Shown in pieces: positions 48,721-62,777 of a stretch of 64,000 nt of DNA (its first letter is position 1; the number at the start of each line of letters is the position of its first letter). This DNA comes from Antennarius striatus (lineage: Eukaryota > Chordata > Actinopteri > Lophiiformes > Antennariidae). The stretch lies in NCBI RefSeq assembly GCF_040054535.1, contig NC_090782.1:17747501-17811500 (forward strand), given 5' to 3'. The translations under genes and the position numbers were made by a program. The notes under the pieces are model-generated. The model was given only the letters and a program-made list of their open reading frames with translations, did no database searches and had not been told where the DNA came from.

Positions 48721-49757
48721 TAGGAAAGGGATTTACAGTATGTGCATGTTCATGTTGAGCTGAGCTAGTGATCTAAAATATCCGTTTGAGTCAGCAAAAT
48801 ATCTGCAATAACATTTGACTTTAAAAAATGCTGTGTTTAGGTTATGAGAGTTTCACAGTGTCCTTATATTATGCTACTACACTCTGTTGCTTCTGTTAGC
48901 CACGATTCACAAATCCAAATGTTCCGGCTCTACAGTTGTTGTCAGTGTTTATAGGGAAAACATTTTTGTCATTGCTCTGCTCATTTGCACATTCATTGGT
49001 GTGTGTTTGTGCATGTGTGTGCATACATACACTCAAATGTCATTGCCCTGTGTTGCATAATAATTGCAGTGCTTAACTCCTGAGTGATTGCAGTCTTGTC
49101 ATGGTGTCAGGGAAAAGTAAGATGTATTTCAACACAAGTGGAACTTATATGCATATGTATGTATATTTATATAGTTTCAGTGAAAGATATGACCCAAATG
49201 TAAACATGAACAAAATTCCTATTATTATTAGTTGTAGTTTGAAATAGCTGATGCTGATTATTTGTCCATTAATGTTGTTTTTTCACATTTGAAAAGTTTC
49301 TTGAGATTGAAATGCAAACTGAAAAATAACCCTCCATGAAAGCACATAAAAATACTTCTTCTTTTTTGACACTCGTTTTTTGTCACTTTAAATTCAATTT
49401 AATAAATGACCAAAAACTTAAAAACCATCTTTTTAAAATGCAGAAGTTGATTTCTCTGATTACATCACTTCACAAAGTAAATCTCTACCTTCTGTCATTA
49501 ACTTACAAACAACTAATTAATTTGAGCTAAGTCTTCGCAAGTCTAATTAAATGGCTTAAAATGTAATAAATCCAGGCCACACAATTAACAAAATATAATC
49601 AAACCCAAATATGTCAATGATGTCTGATGAGGTTATTTTCAAGTTAATCGTGTTATTAAGCAGAAAAGGATTATGGGTATGGATCCTGATGGTAACACTG
49701 GAACAACGGACTCAAAGAAGATTGACTGACAAACGCTTGATGGGCAGAGGGGGATTA

Positions 49758-49785
49758 CCCCCCCCCCCCACACACACACAAACAC
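49758..49785. repeat. C-run and CA repeat
   Basis: About 12 C residues run into a short CA tract, then degenerate CACA-rich sequence to about 49815. Confidence 0.85.
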
Positions 49786-52700
49786 GCACACAGACGCTCA
49801 CACTCACAGACACGCACCATTATTGTCTTCATTCTTAGAGTGTATTTGTAGTCACTGCACTCACTCCGTCATTTGATTTTTAGTTCATCCACATTGAGCT
49901 TTGCATGTTTAGCATTACCTCTTACGCAACTATGACTATCTCCCCTTGGTAATCCACGAGGGAGAACATGGAATTAGTTTGTAAAGCGTGATAATAATGC
50001 ATGGCCATAATAACTTGACTCAAGAGGATTAGCAAATGTGTATTGTCTGAAGCGGCAGTCTCTTGGGTGATCAGCTGGTTGCCTCCCTAAACAGTGGCTG
50101 CCTCTGCTAATTAAAAATTCAGTCTAGCCTGCCTCTTCAAATGTTTAATTCTGCCCACGCTGTCGATGGCCTGCCAATTATTGTCACCCATTTGGTATTA
50201 ATAGGTGGAGGACTTCCTGATGTTGAATTTGTCATAGCTTGCAAAAACTTCTGCCTTTGGCTCTAAACAGCATCCACTTAGAGGACATGCACTATTATGT
50301 TTCTATGTTTATGTGTGTAAGGTGTATCTTATATTGTATTTGAAAAAAGTGGATATATAAGAAAAAGACTCAAAGCATGATAGTGCAACAAAGTGAAGAA
50401 AAGCTTTATTTCTTGAAGCACAGCAGGTAGAAAAAAATAATCCGCATCCTGCTTCAGTCTGTGAACCAGCTTTGCGGATATCAATATTATGCTACTGTCC
50501 GGTATCACTGTGTTAATGCATTTATAAATTGATGAGAGATATTGCCCTAGACCCCAGCCAAGCATAAGCACATTAAATCACAGAATAATCTAATGAAATA
50601 TTTATTGAACTTTTTATTTTTTTTTCTTGTTCTGAGCCAGTCTGATGGATAGCGTCGCTCTGTGGGCTGTCCACCCAATAAAAAAAAGGGAAAAAAGGAA
50701 ACAAGAATAGTTGGATCATTGCATATGCATCAGGTTAAAATGATATGGTATCAGCATGAAACCACAGTTCCCCTTTTAATATACATGAAAGGCATGAGCA
50801 TTAATCAAGCTTTGATTTGTTGTAGCCTCTGTCTCCAATTTGATTTAATAAACGCGTGATTGCATCAACATGTTCTTAATATTATTTGTCTTATTGAAAG
50901 TGTCAGAGATTATAGAGATGCTGTAGGGCAGCACCTCTGCAGAAGCAAAAAGAATCAACTTATTTACACACTATAAACTGATCTGTGCATCTAGAGCTCA
51001 TTGTAATGCTAGTAATACAGCCACCAGTTTAAAGGAATTTTACTAGCATCACCACAGTGTGGCTACCAGCTAAATCACAAACTTTATAAAGGTTTTTAGA
51101 CGGAATTGAATCAGCTCTGCTGGGAGACAGGATTAAAAGTAATTCTGTGCCCTTTCTGTTCAATACAGTGACTTCTTGTAACAAATTCTAAGCAAAGCTG
51201 TCTGTTGGGGCAGGTGAGCAAAAGCTACCAATCCAAGCTAAGGCTGTAACAACACTCTCTTCTCAATCTTTGAACATCTGTAAATATTGTAATAAGCAAC
51301 AGGGCTTTCCTCATAAAAGATGCAGCAGCTCAACTGTTACTGACAGGCACTATGGGCCTGGACTTCAGGACCAGGATCGTTGCCTATCTTTCTTCTCCTC
51401 TTTTCTTTATGGTTTTCCAAGGAAATTTTCAATCTTTGATGTCGACCAGGCCATGCCCTGCTAGAGGTTAGTGTCCGCACACCGAGCTCACCTGGTTCTT
51501 ATTCCTACTCTGCGTCTTTCCTTTAAACCCCGCCCGAGAGAGCCTTTCAGATGGATTGATTTCTGGCTCCGATGCAACATTCATCATGGCTCTCAGTATA
51601 TTAGGCTTTCACTATGTTGGAAGCGCCGTTATTCCCTGACCTTTCTGGAATATGTTTGCTCTTGATGAGTGCCTGGAGCACAGACAGACATAGGATGATG
51701 TACTGTGATGTCTTTGGTGAAACATGACCCAATTTAATCACTAAGACACCTGTTTATGAAACCATACACCACATGTGTGTTTTCTTGGATGGACCAAATG
51801 GAGCTCTGTGCTGGTTGTTCTGTAGATGGCTCATATTTGCAGGCATGATTATAATAACGAGTGTTAAGGCATTTTAGAAACGTTTTCATCCCATCTGGAC
51901 ATAAAGCCATTTGTTATTCTTGACATTTGCTCATCCTTCTTAGAATTTATTGATTGATGAAACGAGTGTTAGTGTGTTATGAATATGTGATAAATGGCCA
52001 ATGATATTTTAAAGAAGGTGTCTCATTGATGATTTTTTAGGAGTTTCATCATTATTGAACAAGACAGGAAACTTTATTCTACCTGTACCGGTTATTGTAG
52101 CATTTTGGGTTGAACTATTTTTGGTGTTTTTTAGGTCACAAGTGTTTTCTAGTCTAGTCAGAGCTAGTAGGAACCACCATCTTTCTTTCCATGTGCAAAG
52201 GTCACAGCTATTTTTTTAGTCAAAATAGATGGGGAGAAACTTATCTATTTTGTATGGGTAGCTGAGCAGAGTGCCATTGCCTACAGAGTAGAGTGTACTC
52301 TTATGAGGGAGGGGGTTATAGAGGCACGGAAATAAATAGTGAAGTGAGGAGGGGGTTGGCGATTTCTGTGAGAATAGCATGAGCTCTTTAATGTTGTGTT
52401 TGAGCCTGGCTGGGCACAGATTCATTTTAGAAGGAAAATGAAATCATAAGCAAGAGGGGAGAGAAGAGATTTTTAATGCTATGTTTTGTGATAATCCCTC
52501 TCCATTTTGGAACGGTCCAGGAGAATTCATGCGATAAAGCCGTGTACAAGCCTGGAAAATATTAAGTTATTTGTCTTGTCTTGTAGCACTGTGCTTTTTG
52601 GAGGGTTTGCTAACCCGGTGTTTTGGCCAAAAAACAATCACAGATTAGTCTAGCTGTCACATTTCTCTGATTACCAAATGGCTGAACTCCTAATACCGGT

Positions 52701-54154
52701 GTGAGTGAACAATACATGAATGTCATACATGGATCTGTTTTAGAGTGCACACGCCACACAACGCCATGTGGACATGACTTAGTGTTGTCACCCCATCAAA
52801 CTGGATAGGAAGGATGGCACATGGGTGCTGCGCAAGGCCTGCAAGGTGAATACCAGACCGACATGTGGACGTAAAGTAACGGATGTAAGGACAGATGGAA
52901 AAATGGAGGTGAAAAGATGAAGTGTTTGTCAAAAGACAGACAAGCAAACAGTTGCTTGTATCCCAAGGCTGTGAGAAAGCAGAGTGATGGCTGAGCTCTG
53001 GACACGCAGGATCCTCTCAAAAGACTGAGAGCTGTTTAGACACAGGAGTGTCAGATTAATGGAGGAGGTTTAGCAGATTTATGAAATAATCACCTGCAAA
53101 CTGTTAACATGAGAAATGTCCTCTGTAGTCGCATTAATAATACTTATTCCAATATTATTTCTACCCGCTGCAAATACTTTGACTTCTACCACTGGTCTCA
53201 GAGGTGATTTAGAATTTTATAGCTGTTATTATTCCGAAATTACCAATTTACTCAACAATAAAAATGTTTATATTAGTGGTAACGACTGACTGAAGATGCT
53301 AAAAAAGAAGCATTTTGACATCAACTGTAAATAATGCTCCACATTAACTCCTTAAATGACAATTAATAACAACGGCAAACAGTACTATCAAAATCTACAT
53401 CCCTTTCCTAAAAAATACGATGGAACTTGTGATGGAGACGCGTTTTCGATATGAAAAGTCTATGAGCGCTCAGGTTTGTGAGAGATATGTGGAGATACAT
53501 GCTGCTCAGCACAGTTATAAATAGAAATTCTGTGGTATTTCCGAAAATAGGTTAAGCTGCCATTGCTGCACTGCTGGCATGACATCACTGATTGCCTGCC
53601 AGCCTCCCCCAAAAGACTGCTCCCATACTGTGCTCAAAAGGAGGGAGAAAATGAGGGGGAGACGGAGGAGCATCTGTGGGCGAGTGCAGAGCCATGTCCC
53701 CCTTGTCTCCAGCATTCCCTCCCCTCCCACCCCTCCCCACATCACATCCCTTCCATCACGCAGCCATCTCTCTCCCCCCACTCCTTCCATCTATCTTCCC
53801 CACTGAAGTGGTAACACTGGAGCTAACAGTCTTTGTGCTTTATTGCCAGAGACTCGCACAAACTGGCAAAGGGCTTTGTAGAGGGGCTGCATCACATCCA
53901 CATTATTTAGTGTGATATCAAGCAAACAGCGTGCCAAATACTGTCGAGAGAAGACATTGATGAACGATCAAATTTGTGTTTCTTATTTGATGATCGAATA
54001 TTAATGTGGATTTTATGAGTTCCAACATGGCACCTGTTCTGTAGTTCACAATTCAATGGTAGATCTGACTTAATTAAAAAACACTACTCAGATTAATGAA
54101 TGGCTGATGGCTCCTCTCAGGTCTGTTTCATCTGGTCTCTCAGTTCACTGCAGG

Positions 54155-54390
<236 letters not shown>

Positions 54391-54516
54391 AAATGTTTAT
54401 AGATCCACGAATAATCGTTTAAATGTATAATTAATTACCACTCAAGGTTGTTTGTGTATAGCAGTAAAAGAAATACTTTGTATATGCGTGCGTGTGCGTT
54501 TTTGTGTGTCTCTCTG

Positions 54517-54538
54517 TGTGTGTGTGTGTGTGTGTGTT
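54517..54538. repeat. (GT)n microsatellite, short
   Basis: About 11 GT units after a degenerate GTGCGT/TCTCTG stretch from 54485. Confidence 0.85.
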
Positions 54539-56987
54539 GCACATCCAGGCAGTTTTTTCCCTCCAATCCACGTTCCCACATTTCTCTTTCAATCACTCAG
54601 TGCGAGCTACCTCTAGGCCTTTGAAGCGCTGTCTTTAAAGGTAAAATCAAAGTGACTGAAAACATGATCTGTCTTTAGTGTGAAGGCATTTTGTAGCTGC
54701 CAGTCATCCATGATTGTGATTTAGCCGATCAATTGATCTGACTCAAAGGTTTAAATGTTTTTCACTTGTCAAAAGAGGAGAAACATCTTTGGGATTATTA
54801 CATCAAATATGCCTGATGACTGAATCAGTTGAAAAACACTGTGTTGTAACATACAGCATAGAGGCCAATGGGCTTGGCTAAGTTACAAGGATTGCCTTGT
54901 TTCCTCGTTCCTGGGTGTTTGTTTTACCAAGATGTTCACATAGTACATTAAACGGATGATATGCAGTTTTCTGACTTTCACTGGGTGTGCTAAGAGAAAG
55001 TATTATTGATTTGTGAGTAAATCCCGGCCCGGAGCAGATGTATTGAGGGGAAGGAGGGTGACCCGATGGGCAGCGGAGATGGAACTTGGCAGGTCAACCC
55101 AAGTTACCCTCCCAGAAGTCACGCAGCAGGAGACAGTTAGTGTGAACATACACGTTATTTACTGCTCTTTGAATCTCCAGCCATTAAAAGTGACAATTAG
55201 CTTCCTCATTGGGGACACAGGCCACAAGATGTATTATAAATCGAACCCTAGTTTTAATAGGGGCAGAAGGAGGAGAGTTTACAAAAAACAAGGATTGCTT
55301 TAAAAGATTCAGAAGATGCCAGCTATATTGTAACTGTTATTCATAACCATATATTGAAAGGGTTCTGACCAATTCTGGAATGGGCGGCAAAATGCAGTCC
55401 GTCATGTCACCTCTTGAAACTGCACATACTGCAAAATTGCATAAGAAATATTATTAGCAGTAGATGCATGTCAGCTTTTGAGTAGAGAGTTCCACAGTTG
55501 GATTGTATATAAAGAACCACTGAGAGAACTGTTTAACCTCTGTGTCAGGTGTCCAATCTATTTCTCTGCATTGTGATGATGGCTTTTTGCCACAGTATTG
55601 ATCGTGAAACAAATACAGAGGCTTTCAGAAAGAATGCATTGCATTTGTCGCAGTCATTATATACAGAGAAAAAAGTGCATGCAAACATTTGAAAATTCAG
55701 ATGTTCGAAACCGGTACAAAAGCAGTCCTCAGGGAGGGGCTGCTTATGGATCTGTTAGACTGCTGCTGAGACACTAATGTAGTCTAGATGAGCACATAGC
55801 AACAAATCAATTGCTGAGGTCTCCTAGTCAGGGGTCAGAGAGGATACCAGGTAGGGTCCAGGGACTATTTCTTGCCCTTATGATGGACACCGATGTTCTT
55901 CTGCGGTCTGTGACGTTCATCCTCCCCCTGCCATTGCTCAAGGTGAAGGGAGGAAGGGAGGGGTAGTGAAAGGAGAAAGGAGGATTTGAAGCTGAATGTA
56001 GCGGAGATGATGGTGATGGGATGGAGTGATTGATGAAAGAGTGATGGAAGACTGTAGCCGGCTTCAGGATCATGAGATGGTGACTGAGCACAGTCGGTGG
56101 CTGTCTTTAAGGTGGCTGTCTGACTTAATTAAGGTTAACAGGTTACACTAGGCCAGCATTTGTATTACAGCCCTCATTACAAGCTCATTAGTCAAGGGCA
56201 GTAAAAATATTTTGTCAGAACGATGAGATAGAGATTTTTTGGAAAGGCCCTGCCAAGTCCATGATCCAAATCTTTTTTAATATACCTCTGTGTCTGTGTT
56301 CCCTAATCTCTTCTCTTTCTCCTTAAATTTTGGCATGATTGTTTGACTGTGTAAACAGATAAAGGATCTTGTTTTCAAGGGTGAAAGAGTGATTACATGA
56401 GTTAAAAACTTCTCTGAAACCAGACTGATTACCCACCTCATAGTCAATCTGCACCGCTGAAGCTCCTGCCTCCCTGGCTGGCAATGATTCAGGTCATAAT
56501 CACATTGTATCCTTGCTGATGATGAGTTTTTCAGGTTCCGACTCCTCTGAAAGGCTGTAAGTTTCCCCGGAGCCCCACATGGCAGTAAATGAAGTAAGCA
56601 CGTAATCTATCCACAGTGATAGCATTTTCCAAAGAGTGCAAATGATGTGTGAGAGTGCAGGCAAGGCCTATGCCAGGACTCGCTTGGTTTCTGCTACCTT
56701 CACACTTTCGGGCCATGGAAATGCCATATTGTGAGCAAGTTCACACTTTTTCATTACACTGGGGTAGTTTGGCTCCTCTGGGGCAAGGAGATAGAGAAAA
56801 GACAGTAAAGTAGGTATGAAAAGAGAGGCTGCGGTTAAAATCAGCACAGTCTCCTAGGAATGAGATTCATATATCAGATTCTGCAGTACACAATTTATGT
56901 CCAATGCCTTTGTAGGGGTTAGTGGTTAAGTAGGAACTTTAGCACTCTTAACATTGCCTTGGGTTTGTAGAGAGAAGAGCTGAGCTG

Positions 56988-57287
56988 CACAAACGAAAGT
57001 CTACTTTTGTTTGTGTAAAAGGTAATTCTCCAACGTATATAACTTTGGAAATATTGTCACCAAATTATTCAATACTTTGTAATTTATCTGAATTAGCTGA
57101 TCAAGTGGCAGCAGCTTGCAAGGATATGTTTTTGCCAGTTTGGAGCCGTGTGTACCAGAGAGAAAATATGTTTCATATCTCTGGATCTGCTCACCAGAAT
57201 GGGAAAGCTTGCTGGACTTGGTGGAGTAACTCCAGCAAGCTTTAGCCCAAAACATTTACCACGGCAATGCTAAGTATTTTGGGCTAA
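56988..57287. other. Cluster of three hairpins
   Basis: Three inverted repeats fall within 300 bp. CACAAACGAAAG/CTTTTGTTTGTG is at 56988-57015 (one mismatch, 4-nt loop). AAAGCTTGCTGGA/TCCAGCAAGCTTT is at 57204-57243 (perfect 13 bp, 14-nt loop). TTAGCCCAAAA/TTTTGGGCTAA is at 57242-57287 (perfect 11 bp, 24-nt loop). The second and third abut. No terminal repeats of a transposon were established, and function is unknown. Confidence 0.75.
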
Positions 57288-57510
57288 TTAATATGGTGGT
57301 AACTAGCTGCTAAACAATTCACATGGAAGGTGTTTCTCATGTGTTGTTGCAGAATGCATATTAGATTAACAAATATTGTACATAGCAGCTACCACTTTTA
57401 TTGTACTATTGTTTCAACCAGGGACATGTACCGGTAGTTATTTTAGAGTTATGAATGAATGAATAAATGAATGCTTTATTTCGAACATGTGCAGAATAAC
57501 AACAATAATC

Positions 57511-57554
57511 AAGACAACAACAACAGCAACAGCAACAACAACAACAACAACAAC

Positions 57555-57591
<37 letters not shown>
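57511..57591. repeat. (CAA)n-(CAGCAA)n-(AAT)n compound microsatellite
   Basis: A trinucleotide array changes from CAA with CAG interspersions to pure AAT. Confidence 0.94.
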
Positions 57592-58254
57592 TAATACAGG
57601 TAAATGAGATGATGCAAATTCTGGCGTTTCATATGAAAGTTAATTAATAATGTTAAAGGTCACTGAATTGACTGATTCATGCATCTTCTTTAACAGTATT
57701 GATTTTATTCATACATTCCTAATAGTCTTGTAAAGTAATTTATGAATGATTGGCTTTTACCTATGCCAGACAGGTTTGTGAGTTTGATTGATGTTGATGA
57801 TCAGTTACCAGTCAAATGTTCTTTTCTTTTCTCCCCTACAGTGATAAAGCAGTCCAGTGGTTCATCCCCACAATAGAAAATAAAGAGAACTGAATCAAGA
57901 ACGGGAATTTGTTTAATATTGGTTTTTAATATCAGTGGCTGAATTCATTGATAATCTCATGACACCATATAGAAAAAACATTGTCAATAAGCTCTAGGTT
58001 TCTTCAGAAAGCAGTATGCTCTTTTCTATTATTTCTGCACCACAATACATTGCACAGAGGAAGTTTAAGAGCTGCTCTGCTCTGTAATGGTAAAGCAAAA
58101 GTCATGTATTAATTTAGTTTTTGCAGGAAAGAGCAGGGTTGTTTCTAAAACTGAAAAAAGAATACAGTGTGTTCATAGCAAGATTACCCAGTCCTAATAT
58201 GCAATATAGAATTTGAATGTACTCGTGTTTCTGAAACAAGTGCTTAGATGTAGT

Positions 58255-60613
58255 AGAGTCAGACAGGGGTGATGAGGAGGTGTTGGGCAAGTTTGGTATC
58301 CAGGAGAGGAACGCAGAAGGACAGATGGTAGTTGACTTTGTCCAAAAGGATGAAAATGGCTATAGTGAATACTTTCTTCCAGAAGAGACAGGAACATAGG
58401 TTGACCTATGAGAGTTGGAGGTAGGAGCACACAGGTAGACTACATCTTGTGTAGATGGTGTGATCTGAAGGAGATCAGTGATTGCAAAGTAGTGGTAGGC
58501 GAGAGTGTAGCCAAACAGCATAGGATGGTGGTGTGTAGGAAGACTCTGGTGGTGAGGAAGATGAAGAGGGCAAAGGCAGAGCAGAAGACGAAATGGTGAA
58601 AGCTAAAAAAGGAAGAGAGTTGCATGACTTTTAGGAAGGAGTTAACACAGGTTCTGGGTGGTCAGGAGGTGCTGCCAGATGACTGGACAACTACAACTAA
58701 TGTGATCAGGGAGACAGGTAGGAGAGCACTTGGTGTGTCATCTGGAAGGAAAGTAGATAAGGAGACTTGGTGGTGGAATGAGGAGGTACAGGAGTGTATA
58801 CAGAGTAAGAAGTTAGCTAAGAAGAAGTGGGACATGGAGAGGACTGAGGAGAGTAGACAGGAGTACAGGGTGATGCAGCATAAGGTGAAGGTAGAGGTAG
58901 CAAAGGCCAAACAAGGGGCTTATGATGACTTGTATGCTAGGTTGGACAGTAAGGAGGGAGAGACTGATCTATACCGGTTGGCAAGACAGAGAGACAGAGA
59001 TGGGAAAGACGTGCAGCAGGTTAGGGTGATTAAGGATAGGGATGGAAGTCTATTGACAGGCGCCAGTCGTGTGATGGGAAGATGGAGAGAGTAATTTGAA
59101 AAGTTGATGAACGTGGAAAATGAGAGAGAACAAAGACTAGAATAGGTGACTGTTGTGGACCAGGAAGTAGCAAAGATTAGTCAGGATGAAGTGAGGAGGG
59201 CATTGAAGAGAATGAAGAGTGGAAAGGTTGTCGGTCCTGATGATATACCTGTGGAGGTTTGGAAGTGTCTAGGAGAGGTGGCAGTAGAGTTTCTGACTGG
59301 GTTGTTCAACAGGATCTTAGATAGTGAGAAGATGCCTGAGGAATGGAGAAGTGTGCTGGTGCCCATTTTTAAGAACAAGGGAGATGTGCAGAGTTGTGGC
59401 AACTACAGAGGAATAAAGCTGATGAGCCATACAATGAAGTTATGGGAAAGAGTAGTGGAAGCTAGACTAAGGGCAGAAGTGAGGATTTGTGAGTAGCAGT
59501 ATGGTTTCATGCCAAAAAAGAGTACTAAAGATGCAGTATTTGCTTTGAGGATGTTGATAGAGAAGTACAGAGAAGGCCAGAGGGAGCTGCATTGTGTTTT
59601 TGTAGATCTGGAGAAAGCTTATGACAGGGTGCCCAGAGAGGAACTGTGGTATTGTATGAGGAAGTCTGGAGTGGCAGAGAAGTATGTTAGAGCAGTGCAG
59701 GACATGTATGAGGACTGTAAGACAGTGGTGAGGTGTGCTGTAGGTGTGACAGAGGAGTTCAAGGTGGAGGTGGGACTGTATCAGGGGTCAGCTCTGAGCC
59801 CCTTCTTGTTCGCTATGGGGATGGACAGGCTGACAGACGAGGTTAGACAGGAATCTCCATGGACTATGATGTTTGCAGATGACATTGTGATCTGCAGTGA
59901 GAGCAGGGAACAGATGGAGGAGAAGCTAGAGAGGTGGAGGTTTGTCCTGGAAAGGAAAGGAATGAAAGTTAGCCGCAATAAGACAGAGTACATGTGTGTG
60001 AATGAGAGGGACCCAAGTGGAAGAGTGAGGTTACAGGGAGAAGAGATCAAGATGGTGGAGGATTTTAAGTACTCAGGGTCAACAGTCCAGAGCAATTGAG
60101 AGTGTGGAAAAGAGGTGAAGAAGCGTGTACAGGCAGGATGGTACGGGTGGAGGAAAGGGTCAAGTGTGATGTACAAAACTGGTGAGACCAGCGATGTTGT
60201 TTGGTCTAGAGACAGTGTCACTGAGGAAAAGACAGGAGACAGAGCTGGAGGTAGCAGAGATGAAGATGCTGAGGTTCTCTCTGGGAGTGACCAGGATGGA
60301 TAGGATCAGGAATGAATACATTAGAGGGACAGCACATGTTAGAGGTTTTGGAGATAAAGTCAGAGAGGCCAGACTGAGATGGTTTGGACATGTCCAGAGG
60401 AGAGATAGTGAATATATTGGTAGAAGGATGCTGAGTTTTGAACTGCCAGGCAGGAGGCCTAGAGGAAGACCAAAGAGGAGGTTTATGGATGTAGTGAAAG
60501 AGGACATGAAGGTAGTTGGTGTGAGAGAAGAGGATGCAGAAGACAGGTTTAGATGGAGGAAACTGATTCACTGTGATGACCCCTGAAAGGAAAGGAGAAG
60601 AAGAAGAAGAAGA
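58255..60613 (+). mobile_element. RTE-clade LINE, 5'-truncated, in celf5 intron
   Basis: A non-LTR retrotransposon in sense with celf5. It begins inside the endonuclease domain, continues through a reverse transcriptase and ends with a C-terminal zinc-poor tail and a (GAA)n terminus at about 60595-60613. The loss of the 5' part is typical of incomplete reverse transcription. A related 3' fragment lies at 6335-6712. The flanking target duplication was not convincingly resolved. Confidence 0.85.
58260..60586 (+). pseudogene. RTE ORF2 (endonuclease-reverse transcriptase), inactivated
   Basis: Protein text in order: endonuclease C-terminal part (GKFGIQERNAEGQMVVDF; STQVDYILC; GESVAKQHRMVV, where the usual SDH is replaced by K-Q-H); a linker frame 58624-59094; RT fingers from about 59146 (MKSGKVVGPDDIPVEVWK; CGNYRGIKLMSHTMKLWERV); palm motif FVDLEKAYDRVP at about 59599; QGSALSPFLF at about 59782; and the catalytic FADD at 59872-59883. 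The C-terminal region ends RWRKLIHCDDP at 60586. Stops at about 59092, 59143, 59494 and 60098, plus frame changes near 58400, 58600 and 60180, break the frame. The element cannot make an intact enzyme. Confidence 0.85.
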
Positions 60614-62408
60614 TGTGTGCATGTGCGTCTTTATGTGTAACAGATGCTATCAACGGGACCTGTAAACTTGACAAAACAATTGCGAGAATATCCCACTGTG
60701 CTGCACCAGATACATACAGTTTTGGTAATGGAGACACTGGGCCATGATGAATGTAAATGGCTGCTGTCGCCACAGCTATAGAGATTCCTCCCTCCATCTC
60801 ACCCACTCACTCTCTCTTTTCCTTGCAAAGCTTTTTAACGTCAATTCAACACAGCAGAGAGGAAGATACTCAGCCCTATTTCTCAGCGCGCTCACTGAGC
60901 ACATTTAAAAAAAATATCATTAAGAAACAGGAGATAGGAGAGGACTTGGCACAAATGGAGAGAAAGAGGTTGGGGAAAGGGAGCAAAGAGAAGAAGAGAA
61001 ATGTCTTCTCTTTGGAGATGAAATCAGTATGTAAGATAAGGTTTTAGATTTCTATGAGACGATGCAGAAGATCATCTCCTCACAAGGGGAAGGCTTCCCC
61101 CATTGCTTTGTCAGCAAATTCCCATTACAGTGGCTTTTTGTCGTGTTTCAAACAATTTCATCATGCCCCCTCACACTTTTGCACTTGGTATGCAATGCAG
61201 CACTTGCAATTTGTACGTGTTTGGATTCCAATTATGGAGTTGTTAAAGCTTTTTTGCCTGTGGCCTGTAAATTCTTATTAAGCCATACATTAAAGAGCAC
61301 AGAAACACATTTAAATGGACTGCATGTTTCTCTGTTGTTTGCCAGTGTTGTGGCTGTTATTAATTTATTCTCAATGCCCTATGCATTACATATTAACAAA
61401 TAAATTGTGTGTGTGATTGTAATGCAAAATACTTGTTTCTTATTCAAAGAAAGGGCCAGGACTTGTCAAGTAAACCAACAAGCCCAGAGAGAGCAAAATA
61501 GAGAGAAAAACAACCACCAAAATGGAGCCATTCTCTCCCATTACCCTCACCCATTTGTCAAACAAACAAACTAACCAACCAAAAAAACAACACAGACATT
61601 TTCTACATTAAAAAAAAAAAAAATTACTTATTTTTATTTTTTACAAGCTGATGGTGGAGACAGAAAGGGAATTAGATGGCAGCGTGAGTGATTGAGTGAC
61701 TTGCTTGGTGGCTATTGGAAATCATTAGGTTAGGGGTGCAGGGACAAGGGAGGTTATGGGGAGGGCTGAACCATGACACCAGTGCTACAGTCAGCCACCT
61801 CAAAGGTCACAACCCTGGCCAGACTTCATCACTATCTGTCTTTCTCACACTGAGAGGCATGGAAGGCTGCAGACTGACTGTCTCACACAAAAGGAAGAGC
61901 TGAATGTGATTTAGATAACACAAATCAAATGTTTGTCTAAATGAATGGTAGATGGGCTGGCACATCCACAGACGCAGATGCTTTCGGCTTAGGACAGCAA
62001 ATTAAAAGAGGTTACAGTTCAATCAATGAATAAGTGACTGACATAGCATTTCAACCCTTCTTTTTAAAGCAGTCCTGCAGAGGTTACAATGGACACACAG
62101 CCAAGAGCAAGGGTCATTCAAATCGCAAAGAAGCTACATGTGCACAAATTATGACAGGTGCTTCATTGACAAAAAATGTCTTCATATGAAGAACAGAAGG
62201 AATACAGTGAGTAAAGATGCACTACACACCAACACCCTTTAAAAACACTTGGCTTTATAAAAGACATCTAGAATGCAGTGGCTGCTAAACATGGTGACAG
62301 AGACTTGACTCATGGGGACCGATATGAACCTCATTAACAGAACATGAGCAATCTATGTGTTCAGAAATTCAAGGGGAAATGATCGCTGCTGTCTTATTCC
62401 ATCTGGTT

Positions 62409-62562
62409 TTGGAGCGGCAGTAGCTGGGGACCGGAGGGTGGCCGGTTCAGGGCCCATGTGGACCAAAATGTTTGAAGTGTGAATTGGCAGTGGAGAGGTG
62501 TCAGTTTACCACCTGAGCACTGCCGAGGTCCCCTAGAGCAAGGCCTCTTCCCCTAAATGTTC
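62409..62562 (+). mobile_element. tRNA-derived SINE, second copy
   Basis: GGAGCGGCAGTAGCTGG, then GGTGGCCGGTTCAGGGCCC (B-box-like), then GAGCACTGCCGAGGTCCCC with AGAGCAAGGC. It aligns with the 35653-36010 SINE but is more diverged and lacks the recognisable 3' tail. Confidence 0.65.
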
Positions 62563-62685
62563 TAAATGTGATTGGAGTTTTTTAGCAAAAAATCTTCTTC
62601 TGAAGCACTTTAGTGCTTCATCTAATGTAAAATTGTAAACTGTTTGAATGTGATTAAAGTGTTTTTGCAAAAAAACAAAACAAAA

Positions 62686-62777
62686 CTCTTCTCTTCTCTT
62701 CTCTTCTCTTCTCTTCTCTTCTCTTCTCTTCTCTTCTCTTCTCTTCTCTTCTCTTCTCTTCTCTTCTCTTCTCTTCT
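62686..62777. repeat. (CTCTT)n pentanucleotide microsatellite
   Basis: About 18 CTCTT units on the celf5 sense strand, giving a long polypyrimidine tract about 460 bp upstream of the exon 2 acceptor. Confidence 0.97.

Noticed and set aside
60160..60622. Minus-strand frames of 115-146 codons over the LINE
   Set aside because: Antisense shadows of the reverse transcriptase coding strand, which has recognisable motifs on the plus strand.
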